A DNA stretch of 54,462 nucleotides from Magnetococcales bacterium (GCA_015229005.1 JADGCL010000012.1:1-54462); one strand, 5' to 3'; shown: positions 25,735 through 35,574, counted from the stretch's first letter. The notes: generated from the sequence alone by a model not told the origin. Made by a program: numbers and translations.

Positions 25735-27003
25735 GTGAGTTCCGCTCCCCTTCCTCTCCCCGGAGAGGCTCCTCCGGTCTACCACCGGGAGAGGCCCCTG
25801 TTCGTGCTGTCCCTGGTGATCTCCCTGATCCTGTGGATACTCATGGTGGTCGGTACCATGGGAGGCGTCCTGATTTACGTCGTGATGGCCTTCCTGATCT
25901 ACCTCTTCGCGCAATCGGCTTTCATTGTCTATCTCAAGGGATCGGCGGTACGCATCACCGCCCGCCAGTTTCCCGACCTCCACCAGCGCCTCCTGGACTC
26001 TTCCCGGCGGATCGGCATGGCGAAGGTCCCGGAAGCCTATCTTCTGCACGCCAACGGGGTCTTCAACGCCCTGGCCACCCGTTTCCTGGGGCGCGATTTC
26101 CTCGTCCTCTTCGCCGATGTGGTGGACGCCCTGGAGGAGAGCCCGGAATCCCTGAATTTCTATCTCGGCCATGAACTCGGCCATCTCCACCGCAAGCACC
26201 TCCTGTGGGGGCCCGTACTCTGGCCCGCCTCCGTACTCCCTCTCCTGGGAAGTGCCTACCATCGGGCCCGGGAATACACCTGCGACCGGTACGGCCTCGC
26301 CTGCGCCCCCAACCCCGAGGTCGCCCTGCGGGGATTGGCCGCCCTGGCGACCGGCGGCAAACGTTGGAAGAGTCTCGATCTGGGGGAATACGTCGACCAG
26401 ATCGCCCTGCTGAAGGGGTTTTGGGGTTCGCTGCACGAACTCCTGGGGGATTATCCCCCCCTGGTGAAGCGGGTCAACCAGCTCCTCCCCGCCGAGAGGC
26501 GGGCCGCCCTTCCCGGCAGGAATCCCTTTGCCTGGATCCTCTGTCTCTTCGTGCCACGCCTGGGGCCGGGAACTGGGGCCTCCGCCGGTATCCTCGTCGT
26601 GGTGGCTGTCTTTGGGATCATGGCGGCGGTGGCCTTTCCCGCCTACCAGGATTATGTGGCACGGGCCAAGGTGGCAGCCGCCATAGGCCTCGTCGCCGAT
26701 CTCCGGACCCAGGTCGACGATTATTACCTTCGCGAAGGGAAAATGCCCGAGAGTCTGGAAGAGGCCGGAATCGCCTCCCCGATCACCGGCTCGGATCTCC
26801 AGGAGGTGATGCTCCTGGTCGACGGTTCCATCCAGGTGACCTTCGGCGGCGGCGCTCCCCTGGGAGGGGGATCGCTGGTTTTCACTCCGGAGCTGGATTC
26901 CGCCTCCGCCCCCGGCGGGATCACCTGGAGTTGTGGCAGTCCCAACATTGCGGACCGTTACCTGCCGATCCACTGCCACTCGGAGCCGCGTTTCGGGGAT
27001 TGA
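25735..27003 (+). CDS. M48 metallopeptidase fused to a C-terminal pilin-like domain
   Basis: 422 residues from the GTG at 25735, which has AGGAGA seven bases upstream; an earlier ATG lacks a ribosome site. A hydrophobic region at about 22-68 forms one or two membrane helices. The M48 zinc site HELGH is at 146-150, with a likely third ligand in REYTCDRYG. After ~130 more residues, a second hydrophobic helix (about 284-305) runs into FPAYQDYVARAKVAAAIG, the hallmark of type IV pilins. A pilin-like globular part and a C-terminal Cys pair (C400/C414) complete it. The prepilin peptidase site (FTLIE) is missing, so this domain cannot mature like a pilin. Tandem repeats follow the gene. Confidence 0.87.
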   Translation: MSSAPLPLPGEAPPVYHRERPLFVLSLVISLILWILMVVGTMGGVLIYVVMAFLIYLFAQSAFIVYLKGSAVRITARQFPDLHQRLLDSSRRIGMAKVPEAYLLHANGVFNALATRFLGRDFLVLFADVVDALEESPESLNFYLGHELGHLHRKHLLWGPVLWPASVLPLLGSAYHRAREYTCDRYGLACAPNPEVALRGLAALATGGKRWKSLDLGEYVDQIALLKGFWGSLHELLGDYPPLVKRVNQLLPAERRAALPGRNPFAWILCLFVPRLGPGTGASAGILVVVAVFGIMAAVAFPAYQDYVARAKVAAAIGLVADLRTQVDDYYLREGKMPESLEEAGIASPITGSDLQEVMLLVDGSIQVTFGGGAPLGGGSLVFTPELDSASAPGGITWSCGSPNIADRYLPIHCHSEPRFGD

Positions 27004-27034
27004 GTCGGAATTGGTCCGTTTTCTGTCCCGCCCC

Positions 27035-27109
27035 GGGGTCCGCCGCATCGGGGTCCGCCGCATCGGGGTCCGCCGCATCGGGGTCTGCCGCATCGGGGTC
27101 TGCCGCATC
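27035..27109. repeat. five tandem 15-base repeats between convergent genes
   Basis: GGGGTCCGCCGCATC is repeated five times without gaps (27035, 27050, 27065, 27080, 27095); the last two copies carry one C-to-T change. It lies between the stop codons of two genes facing each other. Copy number and unit length equal those of the block at 7083-7157, but the unit is unrelated. Confidence 0.92.
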
Positions 27110-27154
27110 CTGTCCTGCGGCGGACTCCCGGAGCGGCGACTCCGTGACAGACTC

Positions 27155-28123
27155 TCAGAACGGTAGTTCCGTGAGCTTCGGCCTGATTTTTTTCACCGGC
27201 GGTGGCGCCACCACCACCGCCAGGCGCAACCCCAGGTCCGGGCGTTTCTCCGAGGTCGCCGCAAACCCCCGGTTCAGGCAGCGCAGTTCCTTCGACGGAC
27301 TGCGGAACCCGCCCCCGCGGATCACCCCCTGTCCCCCACCGGCGGGGACCTCGGGGTCTTGTTTGGCGTGGCTCGCATAGGCCTCGGCCCGATAACCGTC
27401 GGCAACCCACTCCCAGACGTTGCCGCTCATGTCCCACAATCCCAGACGCCCCGGTCGCCGTGTCCCGACCTTTTGCGATCGTCCGCCGCTGTTCTCGTCA
27501 TGCCAGGCTATCTGCGAAGGCGCCCCCCCATGGGGGTAGGTTCGCGCCTCCCCTCTGTCGCGGCAGGCGAACTCCCACTGGGCCTCGGTCGGCAGCCGTA
27601 TCGATATCTTTCCTGCGTAAGGTGCGTTTACCCGCAGGAGAAAGGCCTCGATCTCCTCCCGGGAGACCCGCTCCACCGGGTAATCATCCCCCTCGCGATT
27701 GGCCGCCGGATTGTCCCGCATGATTCGGCGCCACTGACCCTGGGTCACCTCCTGCCGGCCCAACCAGAACCCGGAGAGACAAACCTCGTGCAGCGGCTCC
27801 TCATCGGCATCCATCCCTTCGCCGCCCGGTCTCGTCCCCATCCGGTAACACCCCCCCTCCAGCCAGGCGAAGGCGATGCCGCTCCGTGTCTCCAGCCAGG
27901 GGCTCCCGCTCTTGGCCTCGGTCACCTCGGCCTCGGGTGCCCCCGCAATCGGCAAGGGGTCCCACTCGTTGACGAGAAATGCCCCGGCCTCTTCCCCCAT
28001 GAGAAGCGCCGCCAGGGCCCAGATTGCCGCCAGGAGTCGCCGACGCCCGATCCGTCCGCACTCTCCCCGGGATCGCCCGACCCCGACCCGACCGTCCATC
28101 CGGCGTTGACCGTATCCGATCAT
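27155..28123 (-). CDS. Exported FGE-sulfatase-fold (SUMF1-like) protein
   Basis: 322 residues. A signal peptide (RLLAAIWALAALL, ending GEEAGA) suggests export. The formylglycine-generating-enzyme/C-lectin fold is clear: FAWLEGGCYRMGTRPGGEG, then GFWLGRQEVTQGQWRRIM, RLPTEAQWEFACR, LWDMSGNVWEWVADGY and the end RGGGFRSPSKELRC. Proteins of this fold often do not modify sulfatases and instead serve as binding or partner domains. The gene overlaps the caspase-fold gene by ATGA, and caspase-fold/FGE pairing is a known association in bacterial orthocaspases. No sulfatase gene is nearby. Its exact job is unknown. Confidence 0.88.
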   Translation of the reverse strand: MIGYGQRRMDGRVGVGRSRGECGRIGRRRLLAAIWALAALLMGEEAGAFLVNEWDPLPIAGAPEAEVTEAKSGSPWLETRSGIAFAWLEGGCYRMGTRPGGEGMDADEEPLHEVCLSGFWLGRQEVTQGQWRRIMRDNPAANREGDDYPVERVSREEIEAFLLRVNAPYAGKISIRLPTEAQWEFACRDRGEARTYPHGGAPSQIAWHDENSGGRSQKVGTRRPGRLGLWDMSGNVWEWVADGYRAEAYASHAKQDPEVPAGGGQGVIRGGGFRSPSKELRCLNRGFAATSEKRPDLGLRLAVVVAPPPVKKIRPKLTELPF

Positions 28124-29793
28124 TTCTCCCCCTCCGCCAGGGCCAGGCGCGTCCCCGAACGTTGCGACAGGAGAGGTTCCCCCAGCTTTGCCCGCAGCAT
28201 CGCCTGCGTCGCCGCCGCACTTGCCTCGGTGATCGTCACCCAGCCATCCCGCTTGCCGCCGACCATCCCATCCCCGGCGCCGAGGAGCCCCTTGAGGAGA
28301 AAATAGGTCAACCCCCCCTGGCGCCCCGGGGCATGATACCGTTCGCCTCCCTCCAGCGGCGCCACCAGCCAGGGGTGCCGCGAGTGCAACAGGCTCTTTC
28401 CGACCGACAGCGTCGATCCCTTGAGTTGGAGGGCGCAGACCTCGCTGCCGTTGAAACAGGCGTCGAGGATCACCACCACCTCCCGGTTGGGCAGCGCCTC
28501 CAGGCCGGCCCGCAGCCAGGAGAGGTCGATCCCCTCGCCGGCGGTCTCCCTGCCGTCACCCTCACGCTCCCCGGTCTCCCCCCACTCCGATCGGGCATCC
28601 ACCGGCAGGAGTTGCAGCTCTCGCGCCCGGCCCTTCTCGCCCACGGGATTCCCCAGCCCGGCGAAATAGAACAGGAGCATCGCGTTGGGATTGAGCCGCC
28701 CCTGGAGCATCAGCCACTCCAGATCCGCCCGGAGGACCTCCCCACGCGCCTCCTCGTCCACCCGCAGGCGTACATGCCGGACATCCGCCGGGAAAGGCCC
28801 ACGTCGGGTCAGGAGGGTGTGCATGCTTCGCGCATCACGCTCGGCGAAGTGGCGCGCACGCAACCTCTGGTAGCGATCGACCCCGACGATCAGGGCGAAG
28901 GCATCCTGGCGCTTGCGCCACTCGGCCAGTGGCGGCAGGGCCTCGAGGTGCTGGTCGAGCATCCCGCTCCGGTCATCGACATCCCCCGCCCTGGCCCAGA
29001 CCTCATGTGGCAGGGGCTGGGCGTAGGGAATGGCCGCCTGCGGGTCGACTGCGGCCTGGGCCAGACGATCCTTGGCCTCGACGAACCGCTGCTCCTCGGG
29101 ATACTCCCGGACCAGCAGGTTGACCGCCGAGGAGAGGGCCTCGCCCGTTTCCCCCATCCGAAACCGTCGCCACACCTCTTCGACGGTGTACTCCCCGGCG
29201 TCCGCCATCCAGCCGGCGGCCCGTTCGCCGGCGAGTTTCGCCCGCACCAGCCAGTCGTAGGCCTCCAGGTAACGCCCCAGGCGGAAGAGCGCGTAAACCT
29301 TGGTGTGCGCCAGGGAGAGATTTCCCGGGAATTTTTCCAACCCGCGGAAGGCCAGGAGATGCGCCTCCTCGTCGCGCCCCAATTCAAAGGTGACCCAGGC
29401 CAGATTGGCCAGGGTCTTCTCGTGATCCGGGGCGCCCTTGTGGACCTTTTCCCAAATCTGCCGGGCCCTCTGGCGATCACCGGACAGGTAACGCGCCAGC
29501 CCCAGGTTGTAGCCCAACGCCACGTTTTCAGGGCACAACGCATAGGCCTTTTCCAGTCCCGCCAATCCCGGGACCGGCTTGAGGTCGAAGAGTTCCATGG
29601 CCTTCGCCGCCATCTCTACCGCCACCGGGCAGGGAACGGTCGGGCCTTCTTCTCCCCTGACCTCGCCGGGGATCCCCGCCCAGCAGGCCAGCGCCAACCC
29701 CGCCGCCCCGAGGCGCGTCGACCATCGCCGCAAGCGCTGCCCGCCTCCCTCATTCCGACCCGACTCCTCACAACACCTGATCATCTTTTTCAT
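28120..29793 (-). CDS. TPR-containing caspase-fold protein with Leu at the catalytic His
   Basis: 557 residues. A hydrophobic segment (about 28-42) looks like a signal peptide or anchor. Residues ~60-250 are helical TPR-like repeats. The caspase-fold (peptidase C14) part begins at FALIVGVDRYQ (about 299). Strand beta-3 reads LFYFAGLGNP, where active enzymes have a G-H-G type His; here it is L380 (codon CTG). The Cys motif VVILDACFNGS keeps C446. With Cys but no His, the protein is probably a pseudo-enzyme. It overlaps accA by 4 bases and the FGE-fold gene by 4 bases, so the three are tightly coupled. Confidence 0.84.
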   Translation of the reverse strand: MKKMIRCCEESGRNEGGGQRLRRWSTRLGAAGLALACWAGIPGEVRGEEGPTVPCPVAVEMAAKAMELFDLKPVPGLAGLEKAYALCPENVALGYNLGLARYLSGDRQRARQIWEKVHKGAPDHEKTLANLAWVTFELGRDEEAHLLAFRGLEKFPGNLSLAHTKVYALFRLGRYLEAYDWLVRAKLAGERAAGWMADAGEYTVEEVWRRFRMGETGEALSSAVNLLVREYPEEQRFVEAKDRLAQAAVDPQAAIPYAQPLPHEVWARAGDVDDRSGMLDQHLEALPPLAEWRKRQDAFALIVGVDRYQRLRARHFAERDARSMHTLLTRRGPFPADVRHVRLRVDEEARGEVLRADLEWLMLQGRLNPNAMLLFYFAGLGNPVGEKGRARELQLLPVDARSEWGETGEREGDGRETAGEGIDLSWLRAGLEALPNREVVVILDACFNGSEVCALQLKGSTLSVGKSLLHSRHPWLVAPLEGGERYHAPGRQGGLTYFLLKGLLGAGDGMVGGKRDGWVTITEASAAATQAMLRAKLGEPLLSQRSGTRLALAEGEK

Positions 29794-30749
29794 GCCTCCT
29801 GCACCATCCCCATGGCCAGGAATTTCTCATAGCGCTCCCGGGTCAGGACCTCCCCGGGTTTGCCCATAAGCTCCTGAAGGTGGTGGATCAACGCCTCCCG
29901 CAACAGTCGCGCCGCCTCCTCGGGGTGGCGATGCGCCCCGCCCAGAGGCTCGCGAACGATGGCGTCGATCACCTTGAGTTCGAGGATCTCCTCCGCCGTG
30001 ATCCGCATCGCCCCTGCTGCCACCTCCGCCTTGGCCGCGTCCTTCCAGAGAATGGAGGCGCACCCTTCCGGGGAGATGACCGAATAGGTCGCATACTGCA
30101 TCATCAGGACCCGGTTGCCCAATCCGAGCGCCAACGCCCCCCCGGATCCCCCCTCGCCGATGACCACCGAGATCACCGGTACCGTCAGCTGGATCATCGT
30201 CTTCAGGAGCCGGGCGATCGCCTCGGCCTGCCCCCGTTCTTCCGCCCCCTTGCCCGGATAGGCCCCGGGGGTGTCCACCAGGCAAATGATCGGCAGGGAG
30301 AATTTTTCCGCCAGTTTCATCAACCGCAGCGCCTTGCGATACCCCTCCGGGCTCGGCATGCCGAAATTCCGCAGGACCTTCTCCTTCGTGCCTCTCCCCT
30401 TCTCCTGGCCGATCACCATGACGTTCCGATCATCGAGGCGGGCAAGCCCTCCGATCACCGCCCGGTCGTCGCCGAAGGTTCGATCCCCGTGCAATTCCAC
30501 GAAATCGCGAAAGACCAGACCGAGGTAATCGGTGGTGAAGGGGCGATCCGGATGCCGGGAGAGGTGGGTCTTCTGCCAGGGGGTGAGTTTTGCGAAAATC
30601 CGCCCGGTCACCTGGCGGACCTCCTCCTCCAGGCGCACGATCTCCCCGGCGATGTCGATCTCCGAGCGGCTCTCCAACTCCCGCAGTTCGTCGACCTTGG
30701 CCATGAGTTCGCCGATGGGGCGCTCGAATTCCAGAAAGGTGCGCGACAT
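29790..30749 (-). CDS. accA: Acetyl-CoA carboxylase carboxyltransferase subunit alpha
   Basis: 319 residues, the normal AccA length. The enzyme transfers carboxyl from biotin to acetyl-CoA, the first step of fatty acid synthesis, as part of an alpha2/beta2 complex with AccD. The N-terminal helix (FLEFERPIGELMAKVDEL) and the active-site region (VDTPGAYPGKGAEERGQAEA, EGGSGGALALG, YSVISPEGCASILWKD) are intact. AGGAG precedes the ATG. The stop overlaps the start of the caspase-fold gene, an unusual neighbour for a housekeeping gene. Confidence 0.97.
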   Translation of the reverse strand: MSRTFLEFERPIGELMAKVDELRELESRSEIDIAGEIVRLEEEVRQVTGRIFAKLTPWQKTHLSRHPDRPFTTDYLGLVFRDFVELHGDRTFGDDRAVIGGLARLDDRNVMVIGQEKGRGTKEKVLRNFGMPSPEGYRKALRLMKLAEKFSLPIICLVDTPGAYPGKGAEERGQAEAIARLLKTMIQLTVPVISVVIGEGGSGGALALGLGNRVLMMQYATYSVISPEGCASILWKDAAKAEVAAGAMRITAEEILELKVIDAIVREPLGGAHRHPEEAARLLREALIHHLQELMGKPGEVLTRERYEKFLAMGMVQEA

Positions 30750-30831
30750 CCTCTCCTCTGGTCCGCAATTGCCCCGGCGAGTCCGCCGGGGGTCCGGGTG
30801 AATCTCTCCCGGGACCTCGATTCAACCCGAT

Positions 30832-30867
30832 GTTTTCCGACCCGTTTTCCGAGCCGTTTTCCGAGCC
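30832..30867. repeat. three tandem 12-base repeats upstream of accA
   Basis: GTTTTCCGAGCC in three consecutive copies (the first has C for G at position 10), 83 bases before the accA start and 69 bases after the antiporter stop. No gene occupies 30750-30935. Confidence 0.88.
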
Positions 30868-30935
30868 GTGCCACGCAATGTTCGCGCCATTCGTGTTCTC
30901 TCTCTCCTCCCGCCGGGATCCCGGGGTTGATCCCG

Positions 30936-32915
30936 TCAAGGTTCCGCGGAGGGGGCGAGGCGGGAGATCTCGCGGAAGGGCGCCCTTGCCTCCTCGGTGC
31001 CGAGGATGGCCAACCAGTCACCGGCGCGGAGGCGGAAGCCGGCATGGGGATTGACGTGCATCTCCTCCTGCCGCAACACCCCGACGATCATGATGCCGCT
31101 TTGGTTGCGGACGTCCGCCTCGCCGATCGACTGGCCCACCAGGGGGGATTCGACCGCGAGCAGGACCCATTCCAGGTCGAAGGGATTGACCACCTCCGCT
31201 ACCGGAGCCGACAGCAACCGGTCGAACTCTCCCACCTTCAGGGACCCGCTCCGGGACTCCTGACGCTCCTCCAGAGCCATGCGCAGCATGACGGTGGAGG
31301 AGATGTCCAGGACCTCCAGGGCCCGGCGGGTCATCGCCAGGCCGATTTCCAGGTGCGACCAGATTACGTCGGGAACATCGAGCGCCTCCAGGGCCCGGAT
31401 CTCTTCCGGATTCCTTGCCCAGGCCACAATCCCCAGGGAGGAGTTGAGCTGCCGTGCCTGGGTGATGATGGCCCGACCCGCGCCCTGGTCGGGAAGGGTC
31501 ACGAGGAGGAGTCGCGCATGTTGCACCCGCGCCGATTCGAGGACCAGGCGTTGCCGTGCATCGCCGAAGAGGGCGACCAGGCCGGCGGTGTTGGCGGCCT
31601 CCTGGCGCCGCTGATCGATCTCGATCAGGAGGCAGGGGAGGGAAAGCCGCTGCATCAGGCGACCGGTCCGCAGTCCCACCTGTCCCGCGCCCACCACCAC
31701 CACATGCTCCTTGAGCCCCTCGTCCAGGCGGGTCACCATCCTCCCGGCGGCGACCTTGAAGTGCCGCCTCTTCGCCGCGTAGAGCGGCGCCGTCTGGCCG
31801 GAGACGAGCGGAGTGAGGAGCATCGTGATGATCGCCGTGGTGAGGAACAGGGCATAGGTATCGTCGTCCAACGAACCGGCGCTGCGGCCAAGCTGGGCCA
31901 GGACGAAGGCGAATTCCCCCACCTGGAAAAGCCCCAGCCCCAGGGCCAGGGGGATGACGTTGCCATAGTGGAAGAGGCGGGCCACGCCGTAGAAGATCAA
32001 TCCCTTCGACAGGCTCACCGCCACCACGAGGAGCATCACCGTCGGAAAGTGGTTCACGAGATAGCCCGGATCGAGCATCATCCCGACCGAGACGAAAAAG
32101 AGCATCGCAAAGAGATCGCGGATCGGCGAGATGTCGCTCAGGGCCTGGTGGCCGAAGTGGGACTCGCTCAGGATCATCCCCGAGACGAAGGCGCCGAAGG
32201 CGAAGGAGAGCCCCACCAGGTGCGTCAGATAGCCGATCCCGAGCCCGAGGGAGAGGACCGAGAGGGAAAACAGTTCCCGGGAATTCCAGCGGGAGATGTG
32301 CCGCACCAGCCAGGGGAGGAAACGGGTTCCCACGAAAAACATCGCCAGGAGAAAGGCCAGCGCCTTCACCGCCGCCCAGCCCAGCACCACCAGACCCCTG
32401 TCGGGTTTGTCGAGCTGCGGCAGGATGACCATCAGGGGAACCACCGCCAGGTCCTGGACGATGAGCATGCCGATCATGACCCGACTCGACAGGGTCCCCA
32501 TCCACCCCTGGCTCATCAAGGTCTTCAACAGCACCATGGTGCTGGAGAGCGAAATGACGGTGCCGAACCAGAGGCTGGTCGACCAGTCCATTCCCGTCGC
32601 CCGGGCAATGGCGGTGCCGCAGCCGATGGAGAGCGCCATCTGCAGCGGTGTGCCGAGGAGCGCGATCCGCCGCACCGGGCGCAACTCCTTGAGGGAAAAC
32701 TCCAGACCCAGGGCGAACATCAACAGCGCGACGCCGATCTCCGCCAGGAGTTCGATGTCGCGGATGTTGGTCACCGTCACTCCCCCGGAGTGGGGGCCGA
32801 CCGCGATACCGGCCAGAATGTAGCCCAGGATCACCGGCTGTTTCAGCCGGTGTGCGAGCCCGCCCCCCAGCAGGGCCGCGATGACGATGATGACGATGTC
32901 GGAGGTGATGCCCAT
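30936..32915 (-). CDS. Kef-type (CPA2) monovalent cation:proton antiporter with TrkA domains
   Basis: 659 residues from the ATG at 32915 (AGGCGGTAGG upstream). About 12 hydrophobic segments cover 1-385 in the Na/H exchanger fold. The cytoplasmic RCK/TrkA-N domain begins at [17 protein letters not shown] (Rossmann GxGxxG). A TrkA-C domain fills about 575-650. Family members release K+ or exchange it for protons, often controlled by nucleotide or glutathione binding to the TrkA domain. The exact ion cannot be told. It faces a lipoprotein gene divergently and precedes accA on the same strand by 186 bases. Confidence 0.92.
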   Translation of the reverse strand: MGITSDIVIIVIAALLGGGLAHRLKQPVILGYILAGIAVGPHSGGVTVTNIRDIELLAEIGVALLMFALGLEFSLKELRPVRRIALLGTPLQMALSIGCGTAIARATGMDWSTSLWFGTVISLSSTMVLLKTLMSQGWMGTLSSRVMIGMLIVQDLAVVPLMVILPQLDKPDRGLVVLGWAAVKALAFLLAMFFVGTRFLPWLVRHISRWNSRELFSLSVLSLGLGIGYLTHLVGLSFAFGAFVSGMILSESHFGHQALSDISPIRDLFAMLFFVSVGMMLDPGYLVNHFPTVMLLVVAVSLSKGLIFYGVARLFHYGNVIPLALGLGLFQVGEFAFVLAQLGRSAGSLDDDTYALFLTTAIITMLLTPLVSGQTAPLYAAKRRHFKVAAGRMVTRLDEGLKEHVVVVGAGQVGLRTGRLMQRLSLPCLLIEIDQRRQEAANTAGLVALFGDARQRLVLESARVQHARLLLVTLPDQGAGRAIITQARQLNSSLGIVAWARNPEEIRALEALDVPDVIWSHLEIGLAMTRRALEVLDISSTVMLRMALEERQESRSGSLKVGEFDRLLSAPVAEVVNPFDLEWVLLAVESPLVGQSIGEADVRNQSGIMIVGVLRQEEMHVNPHAGFRLRAGDWLAILGTEEARAPFREISRLAPSAEP

Positions 32916-33083
32916 CCTACCGCCTTTCCGGGAGACCACGAGAAGCGACCGGGCGACCGGGAAGCCGTCGCATTCCGCGACGGGCTCCTTTATACTGACG
33001 GGGGTGGGATGATGGGGATTTGCCGGGCATAACGCAATGCTTTCGGGGTCGCGTTCCGGAAGCCGTGGAGGAGAGAAAAGGCC

Positions 33084-33419
33084 ATGAAGAGACTCAGTCT
33101 GGCGACAGCCCTGCTCTTTCTTCTTGCCGGGTGTACCCAGGAATCCCAGAACAAGCTCGGGCGGGCGGTGCAGAACTGGACCGGCACCGACGGGGTCCTG
33201 GAGGTTTATGCCGGCGAGAAACTGGTCCGGCGCTTTCTCAACGTCGATAAGCTCAGCACCGGTCAGGGCACCGATGACGGTTCCCCGCGTCCCTACCGCT
33301 ATGGCTACGGTTTCCTCGATCGGAACCTCAACTTCGAGGTCGACAAGGAAGAGTCGAAGAAGGTCTACTTCGAGGTCAGCGACTACAGTTCGAACTATGT
33401 CTTCTTCGAGGCCCCCTGA
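33084..33419 (+). CDS. Small lipoprotein of unknown function
   Basis: 111 residues with a lipoprotein signal (LFLLAGC, lipidation Cys at 17) and a strong GGAGGAGA ribosome site. The mature part contains [20 protein letters not shown] and a C-terminal run of Tyr/Asp ([17 protein letters not shown]). It looks like a compact beta-rich periplasmic domain. I do not recognise the family. It is read divergently from the antiporter and lies upstream of the cyclase gene. Confidence 0.8.
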   Translation: MKRLSLATALLFLLAGCTQESQNKLGRAVQNWTGTDGVLEVYAGEKLVRRFLNVDKLSTGQGTDDGSPRPYRYGYGFLDRNLNFEVDKEESKKVYFEVSDYSSNYVFFEAP

Positions 33420-33481
33420 ACCTCTCATCCCCCGAAGCCGCCGGGAACCGGCAGGGGGTCGTCGCTGCCGGCGGCTTTTTT

Positions 33482-33599
33482 CCCCTGAGGTCGTCGTGGT
33501 CATCCTGATCATCGGCCCCGTTCCCGCGTTGGTGAATTGTCCCCTGAGGTCGTCATGGTCATCCTGATCGTCGGCTCTGATCCTGTGTTGGGGAACTCC
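33482..33599 (+). repeat. 59-base tandem duplication covering the start of the cyclase gene
   Basis: The segment starting CCCCTGAGGTCGTC occurs at 33482 and again at 33541, similar over about 59 bases. The second copy holds the real start ATG at 33555 and the first codons. The first copy has GTG at the matching place (33496). Reading from it gives a 23-codon peptide that ends inside the start of the true gene, in a different frame, because 59 is not a multiple of three. Confidence 0.8.
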
Positions 33600-34547
33600 C
33601 TTGTCTCGATCCTGAACGAAGGGGGATTCGCCGAGGTTTTCACCGCCTCCTCCCGGGCGGAGGCCCTGCACCGGCTGGGGATGGATGGCGGCGATTGCCG
33701 TCTCTGTCAGGTCGATCTCCTGCTGATCGATGTCGATCTCTCCGATGGTCAGGGGGTGGCCCTCTGCCGGCTCATCACCGACCGGACCGAGGGCAGAGGC
33801 ATTCCCATCATCGTCGTCACCCAGGGCGAACGGGTCGAGGAGCTCGCGGCGGCTTTCGCTGCCGGGGCGATGGACTACGTCAACAAGCCCGTCAACCCGG
33901 TCGAGGTCAACGCCCGGGTCCGTTCGGCGCTGCGTCTCAAGGAGGAGATGGCCAGCCGCCGGGCCCGGGAGATGGAGCTGCTCGAAGTGACCCAGAAACT
34001 CGCCGAGGCCAACCGCGTCCTGGAGCGCATGGCCTACCTGGACGGCCTGACCGGTATCGCCAACCGGCGCTATTTCGAGGAATTCATGGGCAAGGAGTGG
34101 CGGCGTGCCGCCCGCTCGGAGGGGAGCGTCGCCCTGATCCTCCTGGATGTCGACCACTTCAAGCTCTACAACGACACCTACGGGCACCAGGACGGTGACG
34201 ACTGCCTGAAGCGCGTCGCCCGTTGTCTGGAACAGACCCTGAAACGCCCCGGTGATCATGCCGTCCGTTACGGCGGGGAGGAGTTCGCCATCATCCTCCC
34301 CCAGGTCGATGTCGACGGCGCGGTCAAGGTGGCGGAGAACCTTCGCGCCGCGGTGGCGGCCCTTGGACTGGAACACGCTGCCTCCCCGGTCTGCGGTCAT
34401 GTCACCGTCAGTCTCGGCCTCGCCTTCGCTCGCCCGAGTCGGGAAAATTCCCCGGGAATGCTGCTGACCGCAGCCGACCGGGCGCTCTATCAGGCCAAGA
34501 AGGAGGGGCGTGACCGGGTCCGTGTCGCCCTGGATACCCTGGTGTGA
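33555..34547 (+). CDS. Receiver-GGDEF diguanylate cyclase
   Basis: 330 residues. The receiver (1-125) has its acceptor in [13 protein letters not shown] and the Lys in VNKPVNP. A short coiled coil leads to the GGDEF domain (about 165-325): [32 protein letters not shown] and the active loop RYGGEEF. This is an active-type cyclase that makes c-di-GMP from GTP when phosphorylated. An inhibitory RxxD lies near HAASPVCG only doubtfully. Upstream in-frame codons exist, but the ATG at 33555 fits the receiver start. A degenerate PilZ-like protein elsewhere in the window might once have read its product. Confidence 0.93.
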   Translation: MVILIVGSDPVLGNSLVSILNEGGFAEVFTASSRAEALHRLGMDGGDCRLCQVDLLLIDVDLSDGQGVALCRLITDRTEGRGIPIIVVTQGERVEELAAAFAAGAMDYVNKPVNPVEVNARVRSALRLKEEMASRRAREMELLEVTQKLAEANRVLERMAYLDGLTGIANRRYFEEFMGKEWRRAARSEGSVALILLDVDHFKLYNDTYGHQDGDDCLKRVARCLEQTLKRPGDHAVRYGGEEFAIILPQVDVDGAVKVAENLRAAVAALGLEHAASPVCGHVTVSLGLAFARPSRENSPGMLLTAADRALYQAKKEGRDRVRVALDTLV

Positions 34548-34581
34548 ATCGCGGCAATACCAACCTAAGGAGCAGTCAACC

Positions 34582-35574
34582 ATGAATGACGCCAACGGCA
34601 TCGTCTGCGTTCCTGCGGAAAATCTGGACGAGTACTGGCGCTACGACCACCTGATCAAGGCTTGCGCCCCCCTGGAGATGGTCCGGACCGCGGTCGTCCA
34701 TCCCTGCGACCGGGAATCGATCCTGGGGGCGGTCCAGGGGGCGGAGGCGGCTCTGATCGAACCGGTCCTGGTGGGCCCCAGACACAGGATCATGGCCGCC
34801 GCCGAGGCCGCCGGAGTCGATATTTCGGGCTTTCGCCTGGTGAATGCGCGACACAGTCACGAGGCCTCCTCCCTGGCGGTAGGTCTCGCCCGCAGCGGCG
34901 ATGTCGACGCCTTGATGAAGGGAAGCCTGCATACCGACGAGATCATGAGCGAGGTGGTGCGCAAGAACCAGGGACTCAGAACCGAGAGACGGGTCAGCCA
35001 CGTCTTTCTCATGGACATCCCCGATCACCCCCGCCCGTTGATCATCACCGATGCCGTGGTCAATATCTTCCCCGACCTCATGGTCAAGCGCGACATTTGC
35101 CAGAATGCCATCGACATGGCCATCGTCATGGGTATCGAGCAGCCCAGGGTGGCGGTCCTTTCGGCGGTGGAGACCATCAATCCCAACATCCCGTCGACCA
35201 TCGAGGCCGCGGCCCTGGCCAAGATGGCCGATCGTGGTCAAATCACCGGCGCCCTGGTCGATGGTCCCTTTGCCTACGACAACGCCATCAGCGTCGAGGC
35301 CGCCCGTACCAAGAAGATCGGCGGGCCGGTGGCGGGAAATGCCGATATCCTTGTGGTCCCTGACCTGGAAGCGGGCAACATGCTCGCCAAACAGCTCACC
35401 TACCACGCCAAGGCCGAGAGCGCCGGTCTGGTCCTGGGGGCGCGGGTGCCCATCATCCTGACCAGCCGCGCCGATACCGCCCGCGTTCGCCTGGCCTCCT
35501 GCGCCGTGGCCGCCCGGTTGGTGGATGCACAGCGGAAGGATCTCCTGAAACGACCCCGGAAGGAAGAGGACTGA
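34582..35574 (+). CDS. pta: Phosphate acetyl/butyryltransferase (short PTA type)
   Basis: 330 residues, start at 34582 after TAAGGAG. The enzyme interconverts acetyl-CoA plus phosphate with acetyl phosphate plus CoA. The PTA_PTB catalytic domain is complete ([65 protein letters not shown]). The N-terminal regulatory domains of long Pta enzymes are absent. It precedes acetate kinase by 5 bases, so both form a pta-ackA operon. Butyryl substrates cannot be excluded. Confidence 0.92.
   Translation: MNDANGIVCVPAENLDEYWRYDHLIKACAPLEMVRTAVVHPCDRESILGAVQGAEAALIEPVLVGPRHRIMAAAEAAGVDISGFRLVNARHSHEASSLAVGLARSGDVDALMKGSLHTDEIMSEVVRKNQGLRTERRVSHVFLMDIPDHPRPLIITDAVVNIFPDLMVKRDICQNAIDMAIVMGIEQPRVAVLSAVETINPNIPSTIEAAALAKMADRGQITGALVDGPFAYDNAISVEAARTKKIGGPVAGNADILVVPDLEAGNMLAKQLTYHAKAESAGLVLGARVPIILTSRADTARVRLASCAVAARLVDAQRKDLLKRPRKEED

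Noticed and set aside
27155-28123. FGE-fold gene as target of a diversity-generating retroelement
   Set aside because: No reverse transcriptase, template repeat or adenine-rich variable 3' end is seen.
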